A DNA stretch of 64,000 nucleotides from Euzebya rosea (GTDB taxonomy: Bacteria > Actinomycetota > Nitriliruptoria > Euzebyales > Euzebyaceae), in NCBI RefSeq assembly GCF_003073135.1, contig NZ_PGDQ01000002.1, forward strand, positions 1 to 64,000. Direction: 5' to 3'. Positions 14,353-23,523 of the stretch are shown one piece after another. Within the stretch, counting starts at the first letter, position 1; each line of letters starts with the position of its first letter. The notes beneath the pieces are model-generated. The model made no database searches. It saw only the letters and a program-made list of their open reading frames with translations, and had not been told where the DNA came from. Both the position numbers and the translations under genes were made by a program.

Positions 14353-15465
14353 TCACGCCGGCGGGGCACTGCCGCTGCCGTGCCAGATCGCGCGGTCGTC
14401 GGCGGGGTCGAAGGCGCTCAGCTCCCGCACCGCCACCGTGAGCTCGACCGTTGCGCCCTTGACCGCATCGACGCCGGGGTCGGCCCGGCCCGTCAGCCGA
14501 CCCCGTCCCACGTCCACGGTGACGTGGTCCACGCTGCCCCGATGGACGACGTCGACGACCGAACCGGTGAGCCGCAGGTCGACCGGGTCCTCCGGACGCG
14601 AGATCCACACATGGGCGGGTGAGGCGGCCAGTCGGACGGTGCTGTCCTCCCGCTCCCGCAACGGACCCGGCAGTCCGCCCGGCACACGGAGCCGCTGGCC
14701 GGCGATCTCCAGCCAGCCGAGGCCTGCCGACTGCCGCACCACGGCGTCGACGAGCCGGCGCGGGGGATCACCGACGAACCCGGCCACGAAGGTGCTGCAC
14801 GGACGCTGCTCGAGCTCCGTCGGTGGCGCGGTGGCCTCGATCGCCCCCGTGCGCATGACCGCGACACGGTCGGCCAGCCGCATCACCTGCCAGTGGTGGT
14901 TGGTCGCCAGGATCGTCGTCAGGCCGGTGGCGGTCCGGAACGAGACGAACTCCTCGAGCAACCGCCGCTGCTCGATCGGCCCGAGCCCGGCGAACGGCTC
15001 GTCCAGCAGCAGGGCGGTCGGCATCCGCTGCATCGCCCGGGTCATCAGCCGGCGGGGGATGGTGGGCGGCTCGGGACGGGCCGTGGGTCGACGCCGCGGC
15101 CGGCCGAGCGCCCACCACGGCGGGTGGGGCTCCTCGTCCTCGTCGTCGAGCCGTCGCAGCTCGGCGGGCAGCACCAGCTCCTCCACCACCGACATGAGCC
15201 GACGCAGCCGCCGGGCGTCGGTGACCAGCACCACGTTGCGGTCTCGCATCGCGACGGCGGTCATGTCCGTGCCGTCGATGCCCACCGTTCCGGACTGCAC
15301 CGGGTCGACCCCGGCGATGGTCCGCAGCAGGGTCGACTTGCCCGCCCCCGAGGGACCGATCAGGCCCAGGAGCTCGCCGCGACGGACGACGAGGTCGACG
15401 TCGGCCAGCAGGACCGTGCCGTCGGGCGCGGTCCTGCACACATCCCGGAGGGTGATGGCCGCCAT
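14353..15465 (-). CDS. ABC transporter ATP-binding protein with atypical signature motif
   Basis: The 370-residue ATPase resembles MalK/PotA-type import ATPases: Walker A GPSGAGKST (about 37-45), Walker B ALLLDEPFAGL, His switch ATNHHW, and a C-terminal region (about 235-350) like a TOBE domain. The LSGGQ signature is absent. The segment before Walker B instead reads IPRRLMTRAMQRMP and follows an Arg/Pro/Trp-rich insertion (PPWWALGRPRRR). The Q-loop glutamine is not evident either. No permease or binding protein is nearby, so the partner is elsewhere or the protein is not a transporter subunit. The ATG lies close to a GGAG-like site. Confidence 0.75.
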   Translation of the reverse strand: MAAITLRDVCRTAPDGTVLLADVDLVVRRGELLGLIGPSGAGKSTLLRTIAGVDPVQSGTVGIDGTDMTAVAMRDRNVVLVTDARRLRRLMSVVEELVLPAELRRLDDEDEEPHPPWWALGRPRRRPTARPEPPTIPRRLMTRAMQRMPTALLLDEPFAGLGPIEQRRLLEEFVSFRTATGLTTILATNHHWQVMRLADRVAVMRTGAIEATAPPTELEQRPCSTFVAGFVGDPPRRLVDAVVRQSAGLGWLEIAGQRLRVPGGLPGPLREREDSTVRLAASPAHVWISRPEDPVDLRLTGSVVDVVHRGSVDHVTVDVGRGRLTGRADPGVDAVKGATVELTVAVRELSAFDPADDRAIWHGSGSAPPA

Positions 15466-15552
15466 CGGGTGTCCAGTATCCCCGTGACGGCAGGCCGCTG
15501 CGCAGGTCGAGGCGAAGTGCCCCGACCCGTGCAGCGAGCACTCACACGTGGG

Positions 15553-16494
15553 TCATCGCAACGACACCGAGGCGGTGGCACACGGGGCGTTGGTGGCGCA
15601 GGCCCGCAGGTGCAGGGTGTCGCGGTCCCCACCGACACCGTCGACGGTGCCGCTGAAGGTGCCGTCGTCGTCGAGGTCGAGGACCGTCCACTCCTGCCCG
15701 AACGACGGCGTGGCCGTGTCGGCCCTGCCCACGAAGGCCTGCACGGTGCGGCCGGCGTAGAACGCGTCCCAGCCGTTGATGTAGGACTCCGTGGAGGTCG
15801 TCGACACCCCGGCCTGGACGGTCGCGGTGATCGAGGACCCAGCGGTCTCCTCGGGAGCGATCAGCGTGCCGGGCTGGAAGCCTGCCGCCACGACGCGGTC
15901 GATCCCGTCACGGGTGCCGAAGGGCATGAACATGGTCACGGTGTTGGCGTCGTCGTCGAACGCGCCGTCGAGGAAGGCCAAGTGGTAGCAGCCGCTGACC
16001 GGCGTGCCCTGGTAGGACTCCTGGCAGGCGCCGCGGAGCTGGAACCAGTCCTCGCCGCTGGCCGCCTGGTTGACGTGGCCGACGGGGTCCTCGGCGGTGG
16101 TGACCGACGCGAGGTTGCTGCGCTTGGCCTGCAACTGGAGGGACTGACCGCCGGCGGTGAAGGCCCAGGTGTAACGAACGCCCTCGGGCGGCACCTCGCC
16201 GAGCTCCTCGAGCTGCCAGACGAACTCCACGCCGTCCTCGCGCACGTCGACCGACGCCGACTGCAGGTTGATGCCGAGGGGGCTGCCCAGCTCGGTGCTG
16301 GCGAAGTCCGTCACGCTGCCACCGACGTCGAACGGGCCCTCGGCAAGGGCGAACGTGGCGGTCCCAGACACGTCGACGCTGGTGCCGTCCACGGTCGTGG
16401 TCACGTCGTCGAACGCGGGTCCGTCGGCCCCGACGGGCAGGGCAGCCAGCGCCAGCAGGCCGACGAGGATGGACAGGAGAGTGGTTCGCAGCAT
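15553..16494 (-). CDS. Secreted protein of unknown function
   Basis: The 313-residue protein has a clear signal peptide (MLRTTLLSILVGLLALAALPVGA, cut near residue 23). The mature part is rich in Thr, Asp and Val with beta-strand character and four cysteines, two of them in LRGACQESYQGTPVSGCYHL. The C-terminus (LHLRACATNAPCATASVSLR) holds two more. The ATG is preceded by GGAGG at a good distance. No catalytic motif is visible. It resembles actinobacterial exported proteins without known function. Confidence 0.75.
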   Translation of the reverse strand: MLRTTLLSILVGLLALAALPVGADGPAFDDVTTTVDGTSVDVSGTATFALAEGPFDVGGSVTDFASTELGSPLGINLQSASVDVREDGVEFVWQLEELGEVPPEGVRYTWAFTAGGQSLQLQAKRSNLASVTTAEDPVGHVNQAASGEDWFQLRGACQESYQGTPVSGCYHLAFLDGAFDDDANTVTMFMPFGTRDGIDRVVAAGFQPGTLIAPEETAGSSITATVQAGVSTTSTESYINGWDAFYAGRTVQAFVGRADTATPSFGQEWTVLDLDDDGTFSGTVDGVGGDRDTLHLRACATNAPCATASVSLR

Positions 16495-16631
16495 CGAGGG
16501 TCCTCCGTGAGCCGTGCCGACCTCGTGGCCAGCTGGGTCGTGGTCCGGACGTTCACCGTCCACCCCCCGAGTTCCTGCCCGACCTGCCGTGCTGTTCGCA
16601 CCATTCGTGACAGTCGGCCGGCGGCAGCCGA

Positions 16632-18068
16632 TCAGGCGCGACCGAAGAGGGCGTCCATCATGTGGCTGCGGACGGCCTCGACCTCCGTGGTCAGCTCGTC
16701 CTCGGCCCAGCCGGCCGGGTGGACCGCCGGCAGCACCGATACCTCGATGCGGCCCGACTGGATGAGCTGGCCACCACGGGGCATCAGCGTGCCCGCCCCG
16801 CGGATGACCACGGGGACGACCGGCACGCCCGCCTGCCGGGCGATGTGGAACGCCCCCTTCTTGAACGGTCCCATGCCCGGTGTCCGCCAGCGGGTCCCCT
16901 CGGGGGCCAGCGCGAGGCTGATGCCCTCCTCGGTGAGCGCCTCGACCGCCGGCTGCAGCGCCTCGCGGATCTGGGTCGAGTCCGACCGGTCGATGAACGC
17001 CACGCCGCCCATGGCGAACAGCTGGCCGAAGCCGGGCAGGTTGCGCACCTCCTGCTTGGCGACGGCGGTCACCTTCTCGCGCAGGACGTTCATCATGATC
17101 AGGCTGTCGAGGTTGGACCGATGGTTGAACACGAACACGCACGGGCGGTGCGCCCACAGGTGCTCGCGGCCCTCGACGATGTCGACCTCGATCCCCGCGA
17201 CCGTGAGCGCCAGGTCGGAACCGAAGCCGATCGCGGTGTCGACGAACGTCCGGCGCGACCGGCGCAGCAGGCCGAGGCCCGCGGCGATGGCGGTCCCGCC
17301 GAAGAAGCCGTAGTAGGCCGCCGCCGTGCGGACGACCGACTTCGGCGACGGCCGGGCGGCGGTGCGGTCGCCGTCCATGATCGGCCATCCCCGTTCCTCG
17401 GCGGTCCGCCGCAGGTGGGGGCGGGGGCTGATCGCCGCCGGGTTGCCGACCGCGTCCAGCAGCGGGACGTCCTCGTCGCCGTCGGCGTAGGCGAACGACG
17501 CCTCGAGGTCCAGGCCGTCGGTGGCCGCCAGCGCCTGCAGGGCGACGGCCTTCTGCTCGCTCCACAACGCGACGCCGTCGACGCGGCCGGTGACGACGCC
17601 GTCGCGGACCTCCAGCTGGGTGCACAGCACGTGGTCGGCGTCGACGACCTCGGCGATCGGCTCGATCTGCAGCATGGTGGCGCTCGAGGCGATCACGATG
17701 GTGTGGCCGGCGGCACGGTGGGCCTCCAGCAGCGCCCATGTCTCGGGTCGCAGGTGCGGGGCGATCTCGTTGTCGAAGATGTCGCGTCCCCACGCCCGCA
17801 GCTCGTCGGCGTCCAGCCCGGCGTAGGCCTTCAGCGACCAGCCGAGGAAGGCGTCGAACTCCTCGGGGGTGCGGACCCCACGGATGGCGGCCAGGGCGAT
17901 CCGTGCGGCTTCCTTCGGCCCGACCTGCCTGGCCCGGACACGGGCCTGGATCAGCGCGAGGCCGGAGAAGCCGTCGATGAGGGTGCCGTCGTAGTCGAAC
18001 GCGGCGACGACACGCGGGCCCGTCGGTGCGTTGCGGATGCGCGCGACCAGCTCGTCGACGTCAGCCAT
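16632..18068 (-). CDS. plsC: HAD-IB phosphatase / 1-acylglycerol-3-phosphate acyltransferase fusion
   Basis: The 478-residue protein has two domains. Residues 1-230 are a HAD-IB hydrolase (VVAAFDYDGTLIDG with Asp25 and Asp27, IVIASSATML, YADGDEDVPLL). Residues 260-478 are a PlsC acyltransferase with NHRSNLDSL (HX4D), FIDRSDSTQ, APEGTRWR and PVVPVVIRGAG. The same fusion is known in mycobacteria beside plsB2. It would acylate lysophosphatidate; the phosphatase substrate is uncertain. It overlaps the end of plsB by 8 bp, so the two are translated together, and it starts at the ATG at 18068. Confidence 0.9.
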   Translation of the reverse strand: MADVDELVARIRNAPTGPRVVAAFDYDGTLIDGFSGLALIQARVRARQVGPKEAARIALAAIRGVRTPEEFDAFLGWSLKAYAGLDADELRAWGRDIFDNEIAPHLRPETWALLEAHRAAGHTIVIASSATMLQIEPIAEVVDADHVLCTQLEVRDGVVTGRVDGVALWSEQKAVALQALAATDGLDLEASFAYADGDEDVPLLDAVGNPAAISPRPHLRRTAEERGWPIMDGDRTAARPSPKSVVRTAAAYYGFFGGTAIAAGLGLLRRSRRTFVDTAIGFGSDLALTVAGIEVDIVEGREHLWAHRPCVFVFNHRSNLDSLIMMNVLREKVTAVAKQEVRNLPGFGQLFAMGGVAFIDRSDSTQIREALQPAVEALTEEGISLALAPEGTRWRTPGMGPFKKGAFHIARQAGVPVVPVVIRGAGTLMPRGGQLIQSGRIEVSVLPAVHPAGWAEDELTTEVEAVRSHMMDALFGRA

Positions 18069-20391
18069 CGGTGCCCCCGGACACGATGGTGGTGGGGTCG
18101 GACAGGTCGACGGTGTGCGCCGAGACCTTCCAGGGACGACGGTCCAGGTCGGCGATGCGCTGCAGCCGCTGGACCACCGTGTCCAGCTCGTCGCGGTAGG
18201 CCTCACGGGCCGCCGCGGCCTGCGGGCCGCCGTCCAGCAGACCGCGGTTGTCGGCCAGCAGCGCGGTCCCGCCGAACAGCTCCCGCGACACCGACTCGGC
18301 CCCGTGGATGCGACGCTGGCGCAGCATCTGCTGCCCGAGCGACAGGCAGCGGTCGACCAGGGTGTCGGGTTCGATGTGTCCCTCGGTGTCGACCAGCACG
18401 GCGGCGGTGACCACCTGTGCGTCGATGAAGGAGCGCAGGACGTGGTGGGCGAGCAGCGGTCCGGCAGGGGCGGCGGAGCTGCCGTCCTCCGCGGTCCGCA
18501 GGGCCCGCTGCAGGACACGCTCGGCCTGGTCGGCGCGTCCGTCGGTGCGGTTCCACGTCGGGCTCAGCAGCTGCAGCTCGGCCTCGAGCTCGTCACGGAA
18601 CCGGGCCTTGGTCGGGAAGAAGAACTCGAACTTGAGCAGGTCGCGCAGCCGGAGGGCCTCCTCCCAGCCGCGGTCGAGGTGGTTCTCGCCGTCGGGGAGC
18701 GTCGCGACGTAGAGCACGACCAGCTCGACGATCGCCCGGTCGAGCAGGTGGTGCAGCGCGCCGTTGCGGTAGAACGCCGCGGTGTGGTGGCAGCCGGTCC
18801 GGATCGACCAGATCGGCGTGGGCCCCTCGTCGAAGACCTCCACGACGCCGGCGTCCTGCAGCCGACCCAGCGTGCGGCACAGGCCGACGGGATGGCGGAG
18901 GTCGTCCTTGGGCCGTTCGATCCCGCGCATGTCGAGGTAGTCCAGCAGCGGGGTGACCCGATGGCCGATCTCCTCCACGGTCAGGGCCCGGTCGCGTTCG
19001 CCGAGCAGGGCGAGGCAGACCAGCGACGTCGACGTGGCCGGGGTGACGTCGTTGATGCGCGTGGCCACCTCGAAGGCGACCTTCTCCAGCTGTGACGGGC
19101 CCTCGCCGGCATCCGAGAGCGCATCCCGCAGCGACATCGGCTGGCCGAAGCGCACCAGCACGTCACCGAGGTGGTGCTGCTGGGACCGCACGTACCGGGC
19201 GAACCAGGCCAACCCCTCGGCCTGCTTGGTGCCGCCCTGCTCCTCCTCGGCCATCGAGGCCACCTCGTGCAGCTGCTCGTAGACCAGCGACACGGGGACC
19301 ACGACCGGGTCGGCCTCGGGATGCAGGTCCAGGCCGTCGACCAGGTACCGGAGGATCCCGTAGCGGGGGCGGCGCAGCTTGCCGGTGCGCGTGCGGCCAC
19401 CCTCCATGAACCACTCGAGGTTGAACTTCTTGGCCATCAGGTGGCCGAGGTAGCGCCGCACCGCGAACTTGTAGACCTCGTCGCCGCCGAAGGACCGGCG
19501 GATGAACACGATGCCGGCCCGCTTGCCGAGGGGACCGAAGGGCCAGAAGGAGAGGTTGGCGCCGCCGAGGGTGTGGTTGCGGGGCAGGTCGTGCTGCAGC
19601 AGGACGTCGGCGATGATCAGCGGGTCGACGTAGCTGCGGTGGGACGGCAGGAAGATCAGCGAGTGGTCACGGTTGAGTTCCCGCAGGCGTGCCAGGGCCG
19701 TGTCGTCGACCTCGACGTTCCACGCCTTGGCGTGCATCGGGCGGAGGACCGTGCGCCACACGTCGATCGCCAGGGGCGACTGGACGGCGATCAGCTCCTC
19801 GAGGGCCCCCTTGGCCTCCGTGCGCAGCTCGCGGATGTCACGGCCGAGCTGGCCAGCCAGCTCGCGGAGGCCCTGGTCGAAGGAGGTGCTGTCGAGCAGC
19901 TGCTCGGCGATCAGGCGCGGCACCTTGTAGCGGTTGCCGAGCACCTGCCGTTCGGCCCGGTCGCAGGCGAGGACCGCCTGTCGGGCCACGAACGCCGCGA
20001 ACCGCGAACCGGCATGGTCCTCCTCGCCGTACCGACGGCGGAACCGTCCCCGCAGCTGCTCCGTCGACGCCGGCGTGCCGGTGGTGACCACGGCGCCGTC
20101 GGGACGCCGCCGGGTGATCAGCTCCTGGAGGGGACGCCACGGCCGACGGGGTCCGCTGAGCAGCAGCAGCTCGCCCAGGTTGAGGCGTTCGCCCTTGCCA
20201 CGTTCGTCGGGCAGCCAGGTGACCCGCGCGGGAACCACCCGCCCGGCGTCCTCCACGGCCGCGGGGAAGCGGTCGTCCTCCAGGGCGACCACCGGCGCGC
20301 CGGGATGGGCATCGGCCGCCCATTCCTCCACCAGTCGTCGCTCGGTCGTCGACCGCACATCCGCGGCCACCAGCGTCGAGCCCTCCGTCAT
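18061..20391 (-). CDS. plsB: Glycerol-3-phosphate 1-O-acyltransferase
   Basis: The 776-residue membrane-associated enzyme takes an acyl group from acyl-CoA or acyl-ACP to the sn-1 position of glycerol-3-phosphate, the first step of phospholipid synthesis. Acyltransferase motifs are complete: PSHRSYVDPLI (HX4D), GGANLSFWPFGPLGKRAG, VFIRRSF, and WFMEGGRTRTGKL, followed by VVVPVSLVYE. Its length matches actinobacterial PlsB. The ATG at 20391 is used because the sequence upstream belongs to another small gene. Together with plsC and gpsA (beyond the insertion element), it forms a glycerophospholipid cluster. Confidence 0.93.
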   Translation of the reverse strand: MTEGSTLVAADVRSTTERRLVEEWAADAHPGAPVVALEDDRFPAAVEDAGRVVPARVTWLPDERGKGERLNLGELLLLSGPRRPWRPLQELITRRRPDGAVVTTGTPASTEQLRGRFRRRYGEEDHAGSRFAAFVARQAVLACDRAERQVLGNRYKVPRLIAEQLLDSTSFDQGLRELAGQLGRDIRELRTEAKGALEELIAVQSPLAIDVWRTVLRPMHAKAWNVEVDDTALARLRELNRDHSLIFLPSHRSYVDPLIIADVLLQHDLPRNHTLGGANLSFWPFGPLGKRAGIVFIRRSFGGDEVYKFAVRRYLGHLMAKKFNLEWFMEGGRTRTGKLRRPRYGILRYLVDGLDLHPEADPVVVPVSLVYEQLHEVASMAEEEQGGTKQAEGLAWFARYVRSQQHHLGDVLVRFGQPMSLRDALSDAGEGPSQLEKVAFEVATRINDVTPATSTSLVCLALLGERDRALTVEEIGHRVTPLLDYLDMRGIERPKDDLRHPVGLCRTLGRLQDAGVVEVFDEGPTPIWSIRTGCHHTAAFYRNGALHHLLDRAIVELVVLYVATLPDGENHLDRGWEEALRLRDLLKFEFFFPTKARFRDELEAELQLLSPTWNRTDGRADQAERVLQRALRTAEDGSSAAPAGPLLAHHVLRSFIDAQVVTAAVLVDTEGHIEPDTLVDRCLSLGQQMLRQRRIHGAESVSRELFGGTALLADNRGLLDGGPQAAAAREAYRDELDTVVQRLQRIADLDRRPWKVSAHTVDLSDPTTIVSGGTDG

Positions 20392-20401
20392 GCTTCGGAG
20401 G

Positions 20402-20614
20402 CTAGGGGTTGTTGTCCCGCTTGTCGTCCGGCCACGCCTCCCATCGTTCGTCCTCGGCCTCCCACTTCTCCTCGCGGGCGTCGCGCGACTCCTTCCATTC
20501 GCGTGCGGCCTGCTCGGAGGGATAGGGGCCGAACCGGTCCATCGCACGGCACACGTTGCCGTGCTCCGGCCGGTCGTGGGTGAAACACCAGTACCAGGAT
20601 TCCTCGTCCGACAT
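20402..20614 (-). CDS. Small conserved-type actinobacterial protein
   Basis: The 70-residue hydrophilic protein begins MSDEESWYWCFTHDRPEHG and continues with a Trp/Glu/Arg-rich helix (AAREWKESRDAREEKWEAED). This resembles short proteins common in actinobacteria that open with W-Y-W-C-x-x-H and contain an R(L/F)GPY element. The Cys and His could bind a metal. It lies 10 bp upstream of plsB, and the insertion element begins 45 bp upstream of its start. Confidence 0.65.
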   Translation of the reverse strand: MSDEESWYWCFTHDRPEHGNVCRAMDRFGPYPSEQAAREWKESRDAREEKWEAEDERWEAWPDDKRDNNP

Positions 20615-20658
20615 GGTGCGATCATGCCCCGGACCCCCGTCGCCCGACACCTCATCTC

Positions 20659-22584
20659 CTAAGAGATGTCCCGTAATCCGGCGGCCGCGAGGCGGCGGTC
20701 GTCGGGTGGGGCATTCGGGTTCGTCATCGACCTCGCTCCCACGTGGTCGGCCGCGCCAGCGGCCGTCTCATTGGGGGTTGGGGTCGGGACCGTTCCCGTT
20801 CGGGGCGCAGAACCAGCCGTGAGGCTGGTGGCCGGGTCACCCTCACCCGGCAGGAGGCCGGGGTTGGGTGGGTCGGTTGACGCCTCCGGGTGCTCTTGCA
20901 CACCCAAGGTCTTGCGGAGGGTGGGGATCGTCGCCGGGTCGGCCGCCAGCCGGCCAGCGAGGCCGTAGTCGACCGTCGCGGTCGTCGGCTGGTCGGGATC
21001 GACCATGTCCACACATGCGGCGAGGACGGCGGACACGGCGTCACGGCCGCCGATGAGGCCGCATTCAACGCACAGGTGGACGCGTTGGGACAGCGGCTTC
21101 TTCGCCCGTCGGCCGCACAGGCAATGCTGGCTGAGGGCAGTGTGGCGGGTGCCTGCGCGCTTCACCGTCTTGTCGGTGGCGACCGCGGCGATCACAGCTT
21201 CGATGGCAGCGATGAGCAGGCCCGGTGTGAACGCGTGGACGGCACGGCCCCACGCCTTGGCCCATGCGGTAAGGGAGCCGTGCTCGATGGTCAGGTCGGC
21301 CCCATGGATGGCGACCAGCTCACCGGCGACCTGACGGGCAGTGTCACGACGAGCGATCGCGGCAGCCCGTGCCTCCTTGGCCGCTGCGGCCCGGTTCTGC
21401 CGGTAGGAGTTGGAGAGCTGGTCCTTGCGGTACGCCTGCTGTGGCTTGCCGTCGGAGCGTGCCCTGCGTGGCCCCTTCGGGAACTGGGTCTTGGCGGGGA
21501 GACCGTTGTCGGCTCGCCGTTGCGCAGCCCTCTCCTGCCGCTTGGACAGGTGATACTGGTCGGGGTTGCTGTTGCGTCGGCTGCGGTCCAACGCCTTCTG
21601 ACGGCGGCGTTCCTTCACCCGCCGCTGCTGCTCCCGTTCCTTCTGGTCGGCCGTCCGCTCTACGGTCATCACACGAAGGTCGGTCCCGTCGGTGTGGGAT
21701 GCGACGCTGATGTTCGACACGTTGACGTCACCGCCCGCCCGACGGCCCACCGGCACCCTCGCCCGTCGGTCGATCGTTGACTGGCTGACGTAGGGGTCGA
21801 CCAGGCAGAGCAGGTGGGCCTCGTAGGACCAGCCGCCGGCAACATGCGGGTCGCGGTGCCTCACGAGGTCGATCTTGTGCCACACCGACGGGTCCATGAG
21901 GAAGTGATCCAGGTGGGCCTGGGCGGAGGGTGCGGGCGGGAGTCGGACGGGCAGGACCAGATCACCGTCGCCGACGCCTGCCATCACCACCATGAGTGGG
22001 CCGTCGTAGGCCCACCATGAGTCCACATGGCTGGGTGCTGACGGTGAGGGGATGGGCTGGTGATGCCGCCAGCCGGCTGCCTGCCTGCCCATCGTGTCTT
22101 TGGTGGCGTCGAGTGTGCCGTGGAGCCGGAAGGTCTCCCACTTGTTGCCCTTCGCGGTGCGGGAACGGGAACGGCCGGGGACCCGCCGGAAGTCCCACCA
22201 CGAGGCGATCCGCGGCCGGCCGGCGCGCTTGCCTGAGCTGTCGCCGAACAGATGCCGAGACGTGGGTTCCCACACGGTGTCGGCGAGGTGGAGTCCCAGG
22301 GCCTTGGACGACCAATGCAGCAGGTGCGGGGCGGCGTCCAGGTGGGCTTTGGCTGCCGCTTCGAGGCCCTTCTTGGACAGGCCCACCCGCTCACGGACCT
22401 GCTTCGGACCGTCCCTGTCGGTGGCCCGTTCGTGGCGGGCGGCCCAGTAGGCGTCGATCCGGTGTCGGGCGTCGGACTGCACCGCCCGCCGAAGCTGGAA
22501 ACAGGCACTGAACAGCTTCTCGACCCGGCGGCGCTGGACGGGGTCGGTGGTGTCCAGGGCCAAGCGGATGGTGGCTTTCGGCAT
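20659..22584 (-). CDS. Large TnpB-like RuvC-domain nuclease (OrfB family, zinc ribbon)
   Basis: The 641-residue protein is longer than usual IS605 TnpB (about 400). The RuvC triad appears complete: Asp286 in GGDVNVSNISVASH, Glu434 in LTIEHGSLTAW, Asp515 in GLIGGRDAVSAVLAA. A zinc ribbon sits between the last two, with Cys488, Cys490, Cys505 and Cys508. The N-terminal 280 residues are long and basic, and about 125 residues after the last Asp look disordered. The gene ends in RDIS; the TAG stop is made of the TA beside the element plus one flanking base. The start could be ATG 22584 or GTG 22653. TnpB proteins are RNA-guided DNases that aid transposon retention. Confidence 0.82.
   Translation of the reverse strand: MPKATIRLALDTTDPVQRRRVEKLFSACFQLRRAVQSDARHRIDAYWAARHERATDRDGPKQVRERVGLSKKGLEAAAKAHLDAAPHLLHWSSKALGLHLADTVWEPTSRHLFGDSSGKRAGRPRIASWWDFRRVPGRSRSRTAKGNKWETFRLHGTLDATKDTMGRQAAGWRHHQPIPSPSAPSHVDSWWAYDGPLMVVMAGVGDGDLVLPVRLPPAPSAQAHLDHFLMDPSVWHKIDLVRHRDPHVAGGWSYEAHLLCLVDPYVSQSTIDRRARVPVGRRAGGDVNVSNISVASHTDGTDLRVMTVERTADQKEREQQRRVKERRRQKALDRSRRNSNPDQYHLSKRQERAAQRRADNGLPAKTQFPKGPRRARSDGKPQQAYRKDQLSNSYRQNRAAAAKEARAAAIARRDTARQVAGELVAIHGADLTIEHGSLTAWAKAWGRAVHAFTPGLLIAAIEAVIAAVATDKTVKRAGTRHTALSQHCLCGRRAKKPLSQRVHLCVECGLIGGRDAVSAVLAACVDMVDPDQPTTATVDYGLAGRLAADPATIPTLRKTLGVQEHPEASTDPPNPGLLPGEGDPATSLTAGSAPRTGTVPTPTPNETAAGAADHVGARSMTNPNAPPDDRRLAAAGLRDIS
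20662..20678 (+). repeat. Left terminal inverted repeat of the insertion element
   Basis: The sequence agagatgtcccgtaatc matches the right end exactly in inverse orientation. It lies inside the 3' end of the TnpB-like coding sequence. Confidence 0.92.
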
Positions 22585-22675
22585 CCCGGTGGCAGACCAG
22601 TTCCCCTCCGGGGACCGGGTCTTCCCACGCCGCCGTGGCACGTCCGATGTCACAGAACAAACGTACGACAGGGGT

Positions 22676-23425
22676 ATGACACCAACGGTCCGACGGCTGG
22701 TCGTGCTGACCGGCCTCACCGTCCCCCACATCCACCACATCGCCGGTGAACTCACAGAACCTGCCCGGCAGGGACGCCCGTGGGCGCTGCCGTTGCCAGC
22801 ACGGATCGTGCTGTGCTGTGCGGCGTTGCGGACCAGCTTGACCGTCCGACAGCTCGCCGCCGTGTTCGGGATCTCCAAGTCCCAAGCCCACCGAATCATC
22901 ACCGACCTCACGCCCAGGTTGGCCGGACTGCTCGGAAGCACTGTGGATGCTGACCGTCGGTTCAGCTGGACGGTCGACGGCACCCTGATCCCGACCCGCG
23001 ACAAGACGACGGCGGGCAGGTCGAAGAACTACCGATACTCCACGAACGCCCAGATCCTCAGCCGTCGTGCAGACCTTCTGGTCGTGGCAGTGCATGGTGG
23101 TGGGCCGGGTCACCGCAACGACGCCATCCACTTTCGGGGCTCCGGCCTACAGCAGCGCTGCGTCGAGCACGGTCGGGTGTACGCCGACGGCGGCTACCGC
23201 GGCATCACCGAACTCCACACGCCGGCGTTCGCAGGCGGCCGGATCGTCCGAGATGCCGCCTGGCGACGCCACCGCCGACGCCGAGCACGCGCCGAGCACT
23301 GCATCGCCCGACTCAAGGACTGGCAGGTGCTGCGTGACCACCGCCGACGCGGCCGACACCTGCCCGACACCCTCCAAGCGGTCGCCTACCTCCACAACCT
23401 CCGCATCCTCACGGCGCATCCATGA
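22676..23425 (+). CDS. IS5-family DDE transposase (DDE_Tnp_4 type)
   Basis: The 249-residue transposase has an N-terminal helix-turn-helix (LTVRQLAAVFGISKSQAHRI) and a DDE core with Asp101 (TVDGT), Asp171 (YADGGYRG) and Glu207 (ARAEHCIARLKDW). The 35 residues between the second Asp and Glu and the pattern around the triad are typical of IS5-like HARBI1-related enzymes. It starts at an ATG with AGGGG just upstream, divergent from the TnpB-like gene with under 100 bp between them. It would cut and rejoin the 17-bp ends. All catalytic residues are present, so it may be active. Confidence 0.9.
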   Translation: MTPTVRRLVVLTGLTVPHIHHIAGELTEPARQGRPWALPLPARIVLCCAALRTSLTVRQLAAVFGISKSQAHRIITDLTPRLAGLLGSTVDADRRFSWTVDGTLIPTRDKTTAGRSKNYRYSTNAQILSRRADLLVVAVHGGGPGHRNDAIHFRGSGLQQRCVEHGRVYADGGYRGITELHTPAFAGGRIVRDAAWRRHRRRRARAEHCIARLKDWQVLRDHRRRGRHLPDTLQAVAYLHNLRILTAHP

Positions 23426-23523
23426 GGTATCCGGGGCTATCAGGCGGACGCGCCCACTCGTCGACGGGGATGCGGTCGGTCCGAGCCCAACGGCGGGAAG
23501 ACGCCATCCGGCCCCGCCCCTCC

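Noticed and set aside
20659-22584. Type V CRISPR effector (Cas12-like)
   Set aside because: The protein has the RuvC and zinc-ribbon layout shared with Cas12, but it lies within an insertion element and no repeat-spacer array exists in the window.
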